DNA of 64,000 bases. It comes from VBAS01 sp964444975. Lineage in GTDB: Bacteria; Bacteroidota; Bacteroidia; Chitinophagales; Chitinophagaceae. Under the pieces are notes generated by a model. The model ran no database searches. It was not told where the DNA came from and worked only from the letters and a program-made list of their open reading frames with translations. Each line of letters starts with the position of its first letter. Positions within the stretch are counted from its first letter, which is position 1. The stretch spans positions 18,357 to 82,356 of the forward strand of contig CAYUJD010000008.1 of assembly GCA_964444975.1 (NCBI GenBank), given 5' to 3'. Both the position numbers and the translations under genes were made by a program. Of the stretch, positions 41,978-51,661 are shown piece after piece.

Positions 41978-44548
41978 ATGGCGAAAAACCTGTTAATAGT
42001 TGAAAGCCCTGCGAAAGCGAAAACAATTGAAAAGATACTGGGCAAAGATTTCCAGGTGAAGAGTTGCTTTGGACACATCCGCGACCTGCAAAAGGCCGGC
42101 ATGGGTATTGACATGGAAAAGAATTATGCACCTACCTATATTATTCCCCCCGAAAAGGAAAAAGTAGTGAAGGATCTGAAGAGCCTTGCAAAAAAATCGG
42201 ATGAAGTATGGCTGGCAACCGATGAAGACCGCGAAGGCGAAGCCATCAGCTGGCATTTGTGCGAAGTGCTGGGGCTTGACCCGCGGAAAACCAAGCGGAT
42301 TGTTTTTCATGAAATCACCCGGCCTGCTATAAAAGAAGCGGTAGAAAATCCAAGAACCGTGGACATGAACCTGGTGATGGCCCAGCAGGCCCGGCGGGTG
42401 CTTGACCGCATTGTTGGTTTTGAGCTCAGCCCCGTGCTGTGGCGAAAAATAAGCATGCGCAACAACCTCAGCGCCGGTCGTGTGCAAAGTGTGGCCGTGC
42501 GGCTGATTGCAGAAAGGGAAAGAGAGATAAACGCTTTCAATACAACTTCTTCATTTAAGATTGAAGCGTTTTTTACAGCTAAAGATGTTTCAGATAAGCC
42601 GGTAACGTTTTCGGCCGAAGGCAAAAAACAAAACAGTGCCGAAGATGCCGAAGCATTTTTGAAAAGCTGTGTCGGCGCCATTTACACGGTAAGCGATATA
42701 CAGGTAAAGCCGGGAAAAAAATCGCCTGCCCCTCCTTTCACAACTTCCACCTTGCAGCAGGAGGCATCACGCAAGCTGGGCTATGGCGTAAGCCGCACTA
42801 TGCTGCTGGCCCAAAAGCTGTACGAGAGCGGTAAGATTACTTATATGCGTACCGACAGTGTGAACCTGAGCAAAACAGCATTGGCCGAGCTGACAAAGAC
42901 AATTAAAAGCATGTATGGTGAACGGTACCACCAGTTCCGTACTTATAAAAACAAAAGTGAAAGTGCGCAGGAAGCCCATGAGGCTATTCGCCCTACGGAC
43001 ATGAGCCGCACCACCGTGGAAGAAACCGATTGCCAGAAACTGTATGAACTTATCTGGAAACGAACCATGGCCTGCCAGATGGCTGATGCGGAAACAGAAA
43101 GAACAACGGCGAAGATTACCATTTCTACCAACAACGAAGAACTGACCGCACAGGGTGAAGTGCTGAAATTTGATGGTTTTCTGAAAGTGTATCGTGAGGA
43201 CAGGGATGAGGATGAACTGGCCGAAGAAGCACAGGAGGGCATGCTGCCGCCATTAACTGCAGGCCAGCAGTTGCCGCTGAAAGAAATGAAAGCCGTAGAA
43301 AGATTTACCCGCCCGGCGCCGCGATATACGGAAGCATCACTGGTAAAAAAACTGGAAGAATTGGGTATCGGCCGGCCTTCCACGTACGCTCCTACTATTT
43401 CGACCATTTTAAAAAGAGGCTATGTGGAGAAAAGAGATAAGGAGGGTGCGAAAAGAAATTACCAGGTATGGGTGTTGAAGAAAGACCACCTGGCCAAACA
43501 CACCGAGTGGGAAAACACCGGTGCAGAAAAAGCAAAACTATTTCCCACTGATCTCGGGCTGGTGGTTACGGATTTCCTGACGCAGTACTTCGACGACATT
43601 ATGGATTACGGTTTTACCGCACGGATTGAAGAAGAATTTGATGAAGTGGCTGATGGAAAAATGAAATGGCATAAGATGATTGATGATTTTTACCTGCCAT
43701 TTAAAAAAGATGTTGATAAGACTATTGAAACAGCTGAACGGGCCGTAGGTGAAAGAGAACTCGGCATTGACCCCCTTACAGGAAAAAGGGTGATTGCCCG
43801 GATGGGGCGTTATGGACCCATGGTACAGATGGGTGATGCCGATGATGAACAGAAACCGCATTTTGCTGCGCTGAAAAGAGACCAGAGTATTGAAACCATT
43901 ACTCTCGATGAAGCACTCGACCTGTTTAAACTGCCGCTGACACTTGGCCAGTATGAAGGCGAAGAAGTGTATGTGAACACCGGACGCTTTGGTCCTTATG
44001 TAAAATTCGGCGAGCAGTTCATTTCTATTCCCAAAGGTGAAGCCCCACTGGAAATGGACCTGGAACGTGCCATCGAGCTGATAAAAGAAAAACAAAAGGC
44101 CGATGCGCCGATTGCCACATTTGACGGTAAACCGGTGACAAAAGGTAAAGGCCGTTTCGGACCGTATATAAAATGGAACAACATGTTCATTAATGTGCCG
44201 CGGCGTTACAATCATGACAGGCTGAGCCAGGCCGAGGTAAATGAACTGATTGAAGCCAAAATAAAAAAAGAAGCCAACCGCTATATACAGCATTGGCCCG
44301 AAGAAAAAATTTCTCTCGAAAATGCCCGCTGGGGCCCCATCATTAAATATGGAAAAAAAATAATCAGACTGCCGAAAAAAACTGATGAAACAAAATATTC
44401 CGCTGAAGAATTAAAAACAGTGCCGCTGGAGGAAGTAAAAAAATGGATTGAGGCGGAGCTGCCGGGTGCCTTCGAGAAAAAACGAACTGCAAAAAAAACC
44501 GCCGGGAAAAAAACTATGGTAAAAAAGAAGTCAGCAAACAAGAAATAA
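41978..44548 (+). CDS. topA: DNA topoisomerase I
   Basis: 856 residues. A type IA topoisomerase that relaxes negative supercoils. The TOPRIM domain is N-terminal ('LLIVESPAKAKTIEKILG', 'WLATDEDREGEAISWHL'). The catalytic Tyr289 is in 'ITYMRTDS'. The central body contains 'EAHEAIRPTD', and 'LEELGIGRPSTYAPTISTIL' is typical. The C-terminus lacks classical zinc-ribbon cysteines; instead it has three 'GRFGPY(V/I)K(F/W)'-type TopoI repeat units (about residues 605-790) and a Lys-rich tail (KKTAGKKTMVKKKSANKK), as usual in Bacteroidota. Monocistronic. Confidence 0.97.
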   Translation: MAKNLLIVESPAKAKTIEKILGKDFQVKSCFGHIRDLQKAGMGIDMEKNYAPTYIIPPEKEKVVKDLKSLAKKSDEVWLATDEDREGEAISWHLCEVLGLDPRKTKRIVFHEITRPAIKEAVENPRTVDMNLVMAQQARRVLDRIVGFELSPVLWRKISMRNNLSAGRVQSVAVRLIAEREREINAFNTTSSFKIEAFFTAKDVSDKPVTFSAEGKKQNSAEDAEAFLKSCVGAIYTVSDIQVKPGKKSPAPPFTTSTLQQEASRKLGYGVSRTMLLAQKLYESGKITYMRTDSVNLSKTALAELTKTIKSMYGERYHQFRTYKNKSESAQEAHEAIRPTDMSRTTVEETDCQKLYELIWKRTMACQMADAETERTTAKITISTNNEELTAQGEVLKFDGFLKVYREDRDEDELAEEAQEGMLPPLTAGQQLPLKEMKAVERFTRPAPRYTEASLVKKLEELGIGRPSTYAPTISTILKRGYVEKRDKEGAKRNYQVWVLKKDHLAKHTEWENTGAEKAKLFPTDLGLVVTDFLTQYFDDIMDYGFTARIEEEFDEVADGKMKWHKMIDDFYLPFKKDVDKTIETAERAVGERELGIDPLTGKRVIARMGRYGPMVQMGDADDEQKPHFAALKRDQSIETITLDEALDLFKLPLTLGQYEGEEVYVNTGRFGPYVKFGEQFISIPKGEAPLEMDLERAIELIKEKQKADAPIATFDGKPVTKGKGRFGPYIKWNNMFINVPRRYNHDRLSQAEVNELIEAKIKKEANRYIQHWPEEKISLENARWGPIIKYGKKIIRLPKKTDETKYSAEELKTVPLEEVKKWIEAELPGAFEKKRTAKKTAGKKTMVKKKSANKK

Positions 44549-44565
44549 TTGTTGAACGGTTGAAT

Positions 44566-44601
44566 GGTTAAATTGCAGTTTATCACCAAAACAATTTAAC
44601 C
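44566..44601. terminator. Inverted repeat between convergent topA and oxidoreductase genes
   Basis: ggttaaattg (44566-44575) pairs with caatttaacc (44592-44601) around a 16-base loop. It lies 18 bases after the topA stop and before the stop of the minus-strand gene at 44624. The position suggests a bidirectional terminator, although no strong U-run follows. Confidence 0.4.
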
Positions 44602-44623
44602 ACATAACCATTTTGCTCATTCC

Positions 44624-46069
44624 TCACATCGCCAGTTTCCACCCTTCCCGGTATTCTCTTTTCACAAACTGGTTGGCCGGTTCAAAGTTGGTTATCTTCA
44701 TATTCGGACCATCCCACAGCAATTGTTTTCTGCCATTGAATTTTCGCTGGTTGTTCACCATTTCAAAATAATTATAGCTGAGTACTGCAAGATTACCCAT
44801 CAGCACGGTTTCTGTCAGCGGCCCGGCTTGTGAGAAAGGAGAACTGGTGTAGGCGCCAAAACCTTTTTTACAGGCATCCGTCCATTGTTTCTGGTGAGCT
44901 TCAGGTCCGCCTGGTACAAAGGGGTATCTTGATGTGGGAAGATTGGTTGATTTCATCAGTTGGGTCGGCAGCAAGGTGGGTTTGCGGCCCCACAGGCCGG
45001 TCATCAGTTTTCCTTTGGTTCCTTCAAATAAAATTCCACCATCCCATTCACCAAATTCTTCATCTGGCAACAACTCAGCGGGTCGTTTGGGTTTAATGCC
45101 CCCATCGTACCAAATCATTTCCACCGGAGGGAGGTTGCCACGCTTTGGAAACCGGATATGAATTTTTGCCGATGGCGGAAAACTTCCCTTGTAAAAACTT
45201 TCCTGGAAGAAACCCGTATACACAGAAGTAACGCTGCACTCCACCGCGTCAGGGTAACCCAATTTCAATGCACGATACGGCACATCAATAAAATGACAAC
45301 CCATATCGCCCAATGAGCCGGTGCCGAAATCGGTCCATCCGCGCCAGATAGCAGGCAGGTAAGCAGGATGATAATCCCTGTAAGGCGCGGTACCCAGCCA
45401 CAGATCCCAATCCACTTCTTTTGGTATTTCATGTTTGCCGGTGGGCAAAGAAACACCCGAAGGCCACACGGGGCGGTTGGTCCACACATGCACGGTATGC
45501 ACTTCACCAATCAGTCCTTCCTGTATCCATGTTTCTACATTTCTAGTATCATCGCCGCTGCTGCCCTGGTTGCCCATTTGCGTTACTACTTTATATTTCT
45601 TTTCTGCTTCGGTCAGCATTCTTGCTTCATAAATATCGTGTGTGAGCGGCTTCTCCACATATACATGCTTGCCCAGCTGCATGCAGGGCAATGCCTGCAC
45701 GGCATGCATGTGATCAGGGGTGGTGATGATGACGGCGTCAATCGTTTTATGTTCTTTATCCAGCATTTCACGGTAATCTTTATAATAAAGTGCAGTGGGC
45801 CATTTGTTTCTTGCTTTCACACTCATGCGGTCGTCCACATCGCAAAGAGCAACGATGTTTTCAGCGCCGTTATTCCATGCATTAGGAAGATTTACTTCGG
45901 CTTTGCCGCCACAGCCGATGCCGGCAATATTCAGTTTATCGCTGGGTGCAATAAATCCCCTGCCGAGTACATGCCGGGGCACAATCATCAGTCCGCCTGC
46001 CACCAAAGCAGAATAGCGGATAAAAGAGCGGCGGGAAAAATGCTGACCTGTTTTATCTTGCTGTTTCAT
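44624..46069 (-). CDS. Tat-exported Gfo/Idh/MocA-family oxidoreductase
   Basis: 481 residues. A Tat signal peptide is present (twin Arg in 'FSRRSFIRYSALVAGGLMIV', about residues 11-30). The NAD-binding domain follows: 'LNIAGIGCGGKAEVNLPNAW', 'DHMHAVQALPCMQLGKHVYV' then EKPL (the conserved catalytic-region Lys-Pro). The C-terminal part is the Gfo/Idh substrate domain with an inserted Trp/Pro-rich segment. Members act on sugars or glycosides in the periplasm with tightly bound NAD(P). Substrate unknown; it is divergent from a GH53 galactanase, which hints at galactan-derived sugars (inference). Confidence 0.92.
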   Translation of the reverse strand: MKQQDKTGQHFSRRSFIRYSALVAGGLMIVPRHVLGRGFIAPSDKLNIAGIGCGGKAEVNLPNAWNNGAENIVALCDVDDRMSVKARNKWPTALYYKDYREMLDKEHKTIDAVIITTPDHMHAVQALPCMQLGKHVYVEKPLTHDIYEARMLTEAEKKYKVVTQMGNQGSSGDDTRNVETWIQEGLIGEVHTVHVWTNRPVWPSGVSLPTGKHEIPKEVDWDLWLGTAPYRDYHPAYLPAIWRGWTDFGTGSLGDMGCHFIDVPYRALKLGYPDAVECSVTSVYTGFFQESFYKGSFPPSAKIHIRFPKRGNLPPVEMIWYDGGIKPKRPAELLPDEEFGEWDGGILFEGTKGKLMTGLWGRKPTLLPTQLMKSTNLPTSRYPFVPGGPEAHQKQWTDACKKGFGAYTSSPFSQAGPLTETVLMGNLAVLSYNYFEMVNNQRKFNGRKQLLWDGPNMKITNFEPANQFVKREYREGWKLAM

Positions 46070-46165
46070 TAAAAAATTTTTGTCAAGTTACTGGATAGAA
46101 AAGAATCGGCAAAAAACGGGAAAATTTTTATTCACGCCACACCGGCCTGTTCTTAATTTTACTGC

Positions 46166-47326
46166 ATGAAATGCATCCTGCTTTTACCGGTATTAATAAT
46201 TTTCCTGTTTGGCTCATACCCAAAAAAAACATACGAAGTAAATCAGCAGCAGAAAAAATTCTACCGCTGGGATGAATTCAGCATGGGTGTGGATTTGTCC
46301 TATGTCAATCAGATTGAAGATTACGGAGGTGTTTACCACGACTCAGGCAAGGTGAAAGACTGCTTCCGGATATTAAAAGATCATGGCGCCAATACCGTTC
46401 GTGTACGGCTATGGCATACGCCGGCATGGGTGGGTAAACTGAACAACGGGAAATTGTATTATGATTTATACGGAGTGGAAAAAACCATCCGACGGGCAAA
46501 AGAAGCCGGGATGGCTGTCAGCCTGGACATTCATTACAGCGACACGTGGGCTGATCCGCAAAAACAGGAAATTCCCGCAGCATGGGCCGGGTTACCATTA
46601 AAAATTCTTAAAGACTCAGTTTATCATTATACTCTTGATGTTTTAAATTATATTAAAAGTAAAAACCTGGTGCCTGAATTGGTACAAGTGGGCAATGAAA
46701 CCAACAATGGCATGTGCTGGCCTGTTGGTAAAATTGTAAACAATGATTTTTTCAACTATGCTGTTCTGCTGAAAAGCGGCATCAAAGCCGTAAGAGATTT
46801 CTCAAAAACATCCACCGTCAAACCCCAAGTCATCATTCATGAGGCGCAGCTGCAATCCATCGGCTGGTGGATGAATGGGATAACCAAAGCGGGTGTGAAA
46901 GATTACGACATCATCGGCCTTTCACATTACACCAAATGGAGCAATGTAAAGACCATGCAGGGTGTGACGGACAGCATCCGCATGCTGAGAAAGAAGTACA
47001 AAAAAACGGTGATGATCGTAGAAACCGGTTACCCGTGGACCACCGGCAATGCGGATAATTACAATAACATTTTTTCGCCTGCCGATTCGGCGCCCGGTTA
47101 TGGCATTTCAGAAGAAGAGCAATTCCGCTATTTGAAAGATTTGACCCAGGCTGTGATGGATGGTGGCGGTAAAGGAGTACAGTACTGGGAACCGGCATGG
47201 ATTACATCAAAGCTGAAAGACGGCTGGGGCACCGGCAGCAGCTGGGATAATGTGACGCTGTTTGATTTCAACGGCAATGTGCTGAAGGGAGCCGGCTTTA
47301 TGTGCTGGCCGTATAAGATTAACTAA
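46166..47326 (+). CDS. GH53 arabinogalactan endo-beta-1,4-galactanase
   Basis: 386 residues with an N-terminal signal sequence (about 1-17). The GH53 fold shows 'MGVDLSYVNQIEDYGGVYHD', 'ANTVRVRLWHTPAW' and 'SLDIHYSDTWADPQKQEIPA'. The acid/base Glu178 is in 'VQVGNETNNGMCWP' and the nucleophile Glu286 in 'VMIVETGYPWT'. It cleaves beta-1,4-galactan side chains of pectin in the periplasm or outside the cell. No SusC/SusD pair is nearby, so it is not in a classical polysaccharide-utilisation locus. Confidence 0.95.
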   Translation: MKCILLLPVLIIFLFGSYPKKTYEVNQQQKKFYRWDEFSMGVDLSYVNQIEDYGGVYHDSGKVKDCFRILKDHGANTVRVRLWHTPAWVGKLNNGKLYYDLYGVEKTIRRAKEAGMAVSLDIHYSDTWADPQKQEIPAAWAGLPLKILKDSVYHYTLDVLNYIKSKNLVPELVQVGNETNNGMCWPVGKIVNNDFFNYAVLLKSGIKAVRDFSKTSTVKPQVIIHEAQLQSIGWWMNGITKAGVKDYDIIGLSHYTKWSNVKTMQGVTDSIRMLRKKYKKTVMIVETGYPWTTGNADNYNNIFSPADSAPGYGISEEEQFRYLKDLTQAVMDGGGKGVQYWEPAWITSKLKDGWGTGSSWDNVTLFDFNGNVLKGAGFMCWPYKIN

Positions 47327-47638
47327 AAAAATATATGCAGGAAACGGGTTATTTTATGTGGTGTCTCAGTTTGAATTTTCAGTTTTGAAATTAAATGAAA
47401 AAATTCTTTGTTTCAGTGTCTCTGTGTGCAATTGAAATGCCACTGAAGCACAGACACACTAACCAATATTAAATGTGCTAACTAAAAAGCAGGTTATTAA
47501 GTCTATTAAACCACTAACTGATAATAATTTGGCAAGAGAAGCCATTGAAATACCCGTAGTGGAATTCAGCATTCAAAGTCGGAAAAATTGTTGACATAAA
47601 AAAAGGAAATCAATTAGCAACAAATAAGAAACCACTTC
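47327..47638. other. 312-base spacer between GH53 and methyltransferase genes
   Basis: AT-rich, with no terminator-like hairpin. It contains one weak 39-codon frame starting with GTG (47475-47594, beginning LTKKQVIKSIKPLTDNNLA after the start) whose N-terminus vaguely resembles small antitoxin-type proteins; this is too weak to call as a gene. Confidence 0.4.
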
Positions 47639-48382
47639 ATGAACCGCACCTACTGGGAAAAAATAGCGCCGGATTACAACCAGGAAATTTTTGATGTGCT
47701 GAAAAACGACCACAAGGGTATCATTGTATCGGCTATCCGCCAAATTGCATCAAAAGAAAAAACCATTGCCGATATTGGTTGTGCCATCGGCAAATGGCTG
47801 CCTTTGCTCTCTCCTCTTTTCAAAAAAGTTTATGCTGTTGATATTTCCGCCGAAAATCTCAAAATTGCTGCGGGTCTTTATCCCAAACTTAAAAATGTGG
47901 CGTATTGCCGAACCGATATGTCGGACCCCCGGGCAAAAATCACCGCCTGCGATGCCGCCATCTGCATCAATGCCATCCTCACCGACTCGTTAAAAAACAG
48001 GAATGCATTTTTCAGAAATCTTCAGAAATGTGTGAAGAAAGACGGACAACTTATTCTTGTTATTCCATCACTGGAGTCCTCGCTGTTTACTTCCATCATT
48101 CGCCAGCGATGGAATCCTGATAAGGATGCCCACGCCGTTGTGAATAAAAGCAAGCAGGGTGATCAGCTAAGAAACCTGCTGCATGGCAATGTAGAAATAG
48201 ATAACGTGCCGACCAAGCACTACCTGAAAGAAGAGCTTCAGCTGCTGCTGCATAACGAAGGATTTGAAGTGCTCCGGTTTGAAAAAATAGAATATAAATG
48301 GACAACCGAGTTTCTCAAACCACCCCGGTGGTTGAAAGAACCTAAGCCATGGGACTGGATGGTGCTGGCAGTGAATAAGTGA
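47639..48382 (+). CDS. SAM-dependent class I methyltransferase
   Basis: 247 residues. 'RTYWEKIAPDYNQEIFDVL' precedes the SAM-binding motif 'IADIGCAIGKWLPLLSPLFK', followed by the acidic end of strand 2 'VYAVDISAENLKIA' and 'CDAAICINAILTD' (motif II/III). The C-terminal part includes 'PPRWLKEPKPWDWMVLAVNK'. The substrate is unknown; the overall form resembles small-molecule or sugar methyltransferases. Cytosolic, apparently monocistronic, with a repeat-word spacer after it (48383-48564). Confidence 0.9.
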   Translation: MNRTYWEKIAPDYNQEIFDVLKNDHKGIIVSAIRQIASKEKTIADIGCAIGKWLPLLSPLFKKVYAVDISAENLKIAAGLYPKLKNVAYCRTDMSDPRAKITACDAAICINAILTDSLKNRNAFFRNLQKCVKKDGQLILVIPSLESSLFTSIIRQRWNPDKDAHAVVNKSKQGDQLRNLLHGNVEIDNVPTKHYLKEELQLLLHNEGFEVLRFEKIEYKWTTEFLKPPRWLKEPKPWDWMVLAVNK

Positions 48383-48564
48383 ATCAATGTCCGAAGGCTG
48401 ATATCTGGTATCTGATGTCGGATGTCAGATAAATGAATTCTATATTTATCTTGTCAGTCTTTAATATTTTCTGACTTCTGACTTCCAACTTTCCCCACCT
48501 GTGGAAAATTTTCGATGCGTACCTTCGTTATTAAGGGTGACATTTACGAAACCCAATACTGCCA

Positions 48565-49431
48565 ATGGAAACCACCAGAGAACTTTCAGCCCTCTTTACG
48601 CTGATTGATGATCCCGATGAAGAGGTGTTTGGAGCCGTATCAGAAAAAATTATAGACTACGGCAAAAACATTATCCCCAGCCTCGAGCATTTATGGGAAA
48701 CCATCCCCGACCAGCATGTGCAGCACCGCATCGAGCTGCTGATTCACAGGCTTCATTACCGTGACCTTTGCGAAGATTTCAGGCAATGGAATATTGCCGG
48801 CCATCACGACCTGATGCTGGGTGCCCTGCTTGCCTGTAAATTTCACTATCCCGACCTTGCCAGCACTGCGGTGTTGCAGGAAGTGGAAAAAATCCGCCGC
48901 AACATCTGGCTGGAGTTGAATAATTACCTGACGCCACTTGAGCAGGTGAATATTATCACCAGCATACTGTACAGCTACTACGGGCTGAAAGGCGGTGAAA
49001 TAAATTTGCAGGAGTCAAATGAGTTTTTGCTGCACAAAGTACTGGAAGCAAAACGCGGCAACCAGCTTAGCAACGGAATTCTTTACCTGGTGCTTGGCGA
49101 GCTGCTCGATATCCCGGTAAAAGCCATTAACATTCCGCGGCAATTTGTGCTGGCTTATTTCAAACCCGGCTACAGCGATGAAAACCTGCAGAACCCGCAG
49201 GATAAGATTGAATTTTTTATTGATCCTACCAACGGCCAGGTTTTTACCCATAAAGATGTGAGCAGCTATTTTAAACGAATAACCACCGACCCGGTTGATG
49301 AATATTTTATGCCGCAGAACAATAAGTGGGTGATCCGCCGCCTGCTGCTGGAAACCAGCAAGTGCTTTGAAGATGAAAAGAACTTGTACAAACAAAAAGA
49401 ATTGCAGGATTTGGCTAACATACTGGACTAA
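48565..49431 (+). CDS. SirB1/transglutaminase-like family protein
   Basis: 288 residues. Residues about 1-80 are a helical HEAT-like region ('VFGAVSEKIIDYGKNIIPSL'). Residues about 95-240 fit Transglut_core2 (SirB1 type): 'LNNYLTPLEQVNIITSILYS', 'EAKRGNQLSNGILYLVLGEL', 'DIPVKAINIPRQFVLAYFKP', 'FFIDPTNGQVFTHKDV'. The position of the usual catalytic cysteine is occupied by Ser (QLSNG), so catalysis is doubtful and a binding role is possible. No signal peptide. Function unknown. Confidence 0.85.
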   Translation: METTRELSALFTLIDDPDEEVFGAVSEKIIDYGKNIIPSLEHLWETIPDQHVQHRIELLIHRLHYRDLCEDFRQWNIAGHHDLMLGALLACKFHYPDLASTAVLQEVEKIRRNIWLELNNYLTPLEQVNIITSILYSYYGLKGGEINLQESNEFLLHKVLEAKRGNQLSNGILYLVLGELLDIPVKAINIPRQFVLAYFKPGYSDENLQNPQDKIEFFIDPTNGQVFTHKDVSSYFKRITTDPVDEYFMPQNNKWVIRRLLLETSKCFEDEKNLYKQKELQDLANILD

Positions 49432-49779
49432 TTCTTACCTGTGTCCTTCTTCACATGGAATGGTTCTGAAAAAATTGATATCCGCTGCCGTATCATACCT
49501 GGAGTAAGCCATTTTCCACAAGCCTGCAACCTGCCTGCCGGCTGCTGATGAATTTTGAAACGAACCGGGCATAAAAAAATCTTCCGGACAGATTACCCGA
49601 TATTATTCCATTGCCGGATTAATCAACAGGCAGGTAGTAGCTGTTGTCAGCTTCCCCCCAAACCAATTGCCGGTTTTTCAGCGAATGCCGGGTGCCGGGC
49701 GTTTACGATGAAAACAATCATGTAATTTTATTGCAGCCCGAACCTGCCGCATAAAAAGGGGCAGCGAACCGGCTGACGC
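49432..49779. other. 348-base spacer without a recognisable gene
   Basis: No supported ORF, hairpin terminator or RNA was seen. A faint repetition of gccggttttt/gccgggtgccgggc words (49670-49700) precedes the ogt start. Confidence 0.5.
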
Positions 49780-50280
49780 ATGCCTGAAACATTCTATATA
49801 ACCTATTATCACTCGCCGGTCGGTATGCTTCGCATTGCCGGCACGGAAAATTATATCAGCGAAATTTCTTTTTATGACAAGGTGCAGAAAACTGAAATGA
49901 AAAAGAAAAATCTGCCACCGTTGCTGATACAATGCGTGGAGCAGCTCATCCAGTATTTTCATGGCGAAAGAAGAAAATTTGATTTGCCCATACAGCAGCC
50001 CGGTACAAAATTTCAGCAGGATGTGTGGAATGAGCTGTTGTCCATCCCTTTTGGAAAAACTATAAGCTACCAGGAGCTTGCCATACGAACCGGCGACAAC
50101 AAAGCAACCCGTGCTGTGGCCAATGCCAATGGTAAAAACAATATTGCTATTGTGGTGCCCTGCCACCGGGTTATTGGTTCGAATCGCGAACTGGTGGGAT
50201 ATGCTGGCGGTCTGTGGAGAAAAAAATGGCTGCTGGAACTCGAGGCCAAGCTGGCCTATGGTGTGCAGACACTGTTTTAA
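49780..50280 (+). CDS. ogt: Methylated-DNA-protein-cysteine methyltransferase
   Basis: 166 residues. It repairs O6-alkylguanine by transferring the alkyl group to its own cysteine. The active site 'IAIVVPCHRVIGSNRELVGY' has Cys128. The helix-turn-helix region 'FGKTISYQELAIRTGD' and Asn hinge 'RAVANANGKNNIA' precede it. An N-terminal Ogt-type domain (residues 1-70) is present, without an Ada DNA-binding part. The stop overlaps that of the convergent gene at 50277 by 4 bases. Confidence 0.96.
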   Translation: MPETFYITYYHSPVGMLRIAGTENYISEISFYDKVQKTEMKKKNLPPLLIQCVEQLIQYFHGERRKFDLPIQQPGTKFQQDVWNELLSIPFGKTISYQELAIRTGDNKATRAVANANGKNNIAIVVPCHRVIGSNRELVGYAGGLWRKKWLLELEAKLAYGVQTLF

Positions 50281-50633
50281 GGGCAGTTTTTCCGGGCCAG
50301 CGTATCCGGTGGAAAAACATGGTAACGTAACACAAACAGTTTTTGATTGTACAGACCCACACTGTTTGCATAAATACAAGCCGTATCGGCAAAATTATTC
50401 CAGTCAATGCCGGTTGTATCTTTTACATAAATACAAAGTGTATCGGTATTAGCATAATAGGTGCATCGGTACGCACCATAATAATAAGTGAATTTTCCGG
50501 CCAGCGTTGTATCGAGCTGGTTAATTCTCTTGCAGTCTTCACTGCATCGTGCCGGATACGAAGTGGCAACATACAAAGCGGCATATAGTACAAGTACAGC
50601 CGGCAGAATAAGACTTTTGGTATTTAATTTCAT
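50277..50633 (-). CDS. Small exported/membrane-anchored protein with paired cysteines, unknown function
   Basis: 118 residues. One N-terminal hydrophobic segment (about 8-25; 'LILPAVLVLYAALYVATSY') suggests export or anchoring. The mature part holds several cysteines ('ARCSEDCKRINQLDTTL', 'AYRCTYYANTDTLCIYV', 'FADTACIYANS', terminal NCP) that could form disulfides. It follows the VanZ-like gene with an ATGA-type 4-base overlap, so co-expressed. No family recognised. Confidence 0.65.
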   Translation of the reverse strand: MKLNTKSLILPAVLVLYAALYVATSYPARCSEDCKRINQLDTTLAGKFTYYYGAYRCTYYANTDTLCIYVKDTTGIDWNNFADTACIYANSVGLYNQKLFVLRYHVFPPDTLARKNCP

Positions 50634-51046
50634 GACGTTTTATTTAATATGGCCGCAAAAAAAACACCCGCCGTAATCGCAAATAAATCAGTAAAGCTGA
50701 ATGTAAAAACAGACGGTATAAACAATTGAATCATTTCTGAAATTTCAGCAACCAGTAAAACAATAATAAACAGAAGCCGGTGTGACCCGCATTTGTAAAT
50801 ATGGTTTAAAATAAAAACTACCGAGGCAAATGAATAGGCCCAAAAAAAATCAGGCCCTGAATAAATGATAAACCGACCGAACGCTGAAAAATTTTCAGAA
50901 GATTGTTCCCGGCAATTATCCAAATTCAGTAATCGGGTGAACCAGGCTGCGGGACGATACAAAATGTAAATAACTGCCCCTGTTATAAGGGGAAGTAATC
51001 CATGGATGAAAAGCTTTGCAAAGAGTACTGTGCGATGCTTTTTCAT
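50630..51046 (-). CDS. VanZ-like four-helix membrane protein
   Basis: 138 residues with four hydrophobic segments (about 10-30, 58-80, 88-105, 112-132). 'FIIYSGPDFFWAYSFASVVF' and the C-terminal 'EISEMIQLFIPSVFTFSFTD' with DLFA resemble VanZ-like proteins (E-x-x-Q ... D-x-x-D region). The function of these is unclear; VanZ itself gives low-level teicoplanin resistance. Translationally coupled both ways: its start overlaps the cdd stop and its stop overlaps the next gene by 4 bases each. Confidence 0.65.
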   Translation of the reverse strand: MKKHRTVLFAKLFIHGLLPLITGAVIYILYRPAAWFTRLLNLDNCREQSSENFSAFGRFIIYSGPDFFWAYSFASVVFILNHIYKCGSHRLLFIIVLLVAEISEMIQLFIPSVFTFSFTDLFAITAGVFFAAILNKTS

Positions 51047-51528
51047 TTCATTGACTGGCCGGTAAAGGCAAGCGGCAGCAGGAGGCTGGCTTTATCAAAT
51101 ACAAATATTTTCCCTTCTATTCCGCCAAGAATGAGGCGAATGGGCATTTGCACCCGGCCTTCATACTCCTGCAGCGCCTGCCTGCACATGCCGCAGGGTG
51201 CAATAGGTTGTTTACTGTCGCCATTATCGCTATGGTAGCTGATGGCCATGCTTTCAATAGCCATATCAGGATAAAGAGAAGATGCCGAAGCAAGCAATAC
51301 CCTTTCGGCACAAAGCCCGACAGGGAAGGATGCATTTTCCTGGTTGGTGCCGGAAACAATTTCACCATTCACCAGCTTGGCTACCGCGCCTACATAAAAG
51401 TTGGAATACGGAGCATAGGCTTGGCGGGTTACTTCACGGGCTTCGTTTAGCAGCCAGGCATCAGCGGGGGTTAACTCACTGATGTCGTCGTAAACCCGGA
51501 ATGAGATTTCAATTTTTTGCTCCTGCAT
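51043..51528 (-). CDS. cdd: Cytidine deaminase
   Basis: 161 residues from the ATG at 51528 (preferred to 51546). It converts cytidine/deoxycytidine to uridine/deoxyuridine in pyrimidine salvage. 'QAYAPYSNFYVGAVAKLVNG' is the substrate site, the catalytic 'GLCAERVLLAS' gives the Cys and Glu, and 'IAPCGMCRQALQEY' the other two zinc cysteines. The N-terminal 35 residues extend beyond the smallest Cdd. It heads a three-gene overlapping run with the two small membrane proteins. Confidence 0.95.
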   Translation of the reverse strand: MQEQKIEISFRVYDDISELTPADAWLLNEAREVTRQAYAPYSNFYVGAVAKLVNGEIVSGTNQENASFPVGLCAERVLLASASSLYPDMAIESMAISYHSDNGDSKQPIAPCGMCRQALQEYEGRVQMPIRLILGGIEGKIFVFDKASLLLPLAFTGQSMK

Positions 51529-51661
51529 ACAGAGAATAATACACAAAGTAAAAGAATCATTGCGTAAGCCCTGAACAATTATTCGTTGCTAATTACTGCA
51601 TACTGATTATCCCACCCGGTTGTCCTTTCCGTTATAAATAAAATATTATGAATAAGCCTCT

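Noticed and set aside
43538..44293. A 251-codon open frame on the minus strand
   Set aside because: Antisense to the C-terminal third of topA; hydrophobic only because it mirrors Lys/Glu codons.
45368..46072. A 234-codon open frame on the plus strand
   Set aside because: Antisense to the Tat-exported Gfo/Idh oxidoreductase, whose motifs and signal peptide are unambiguous.
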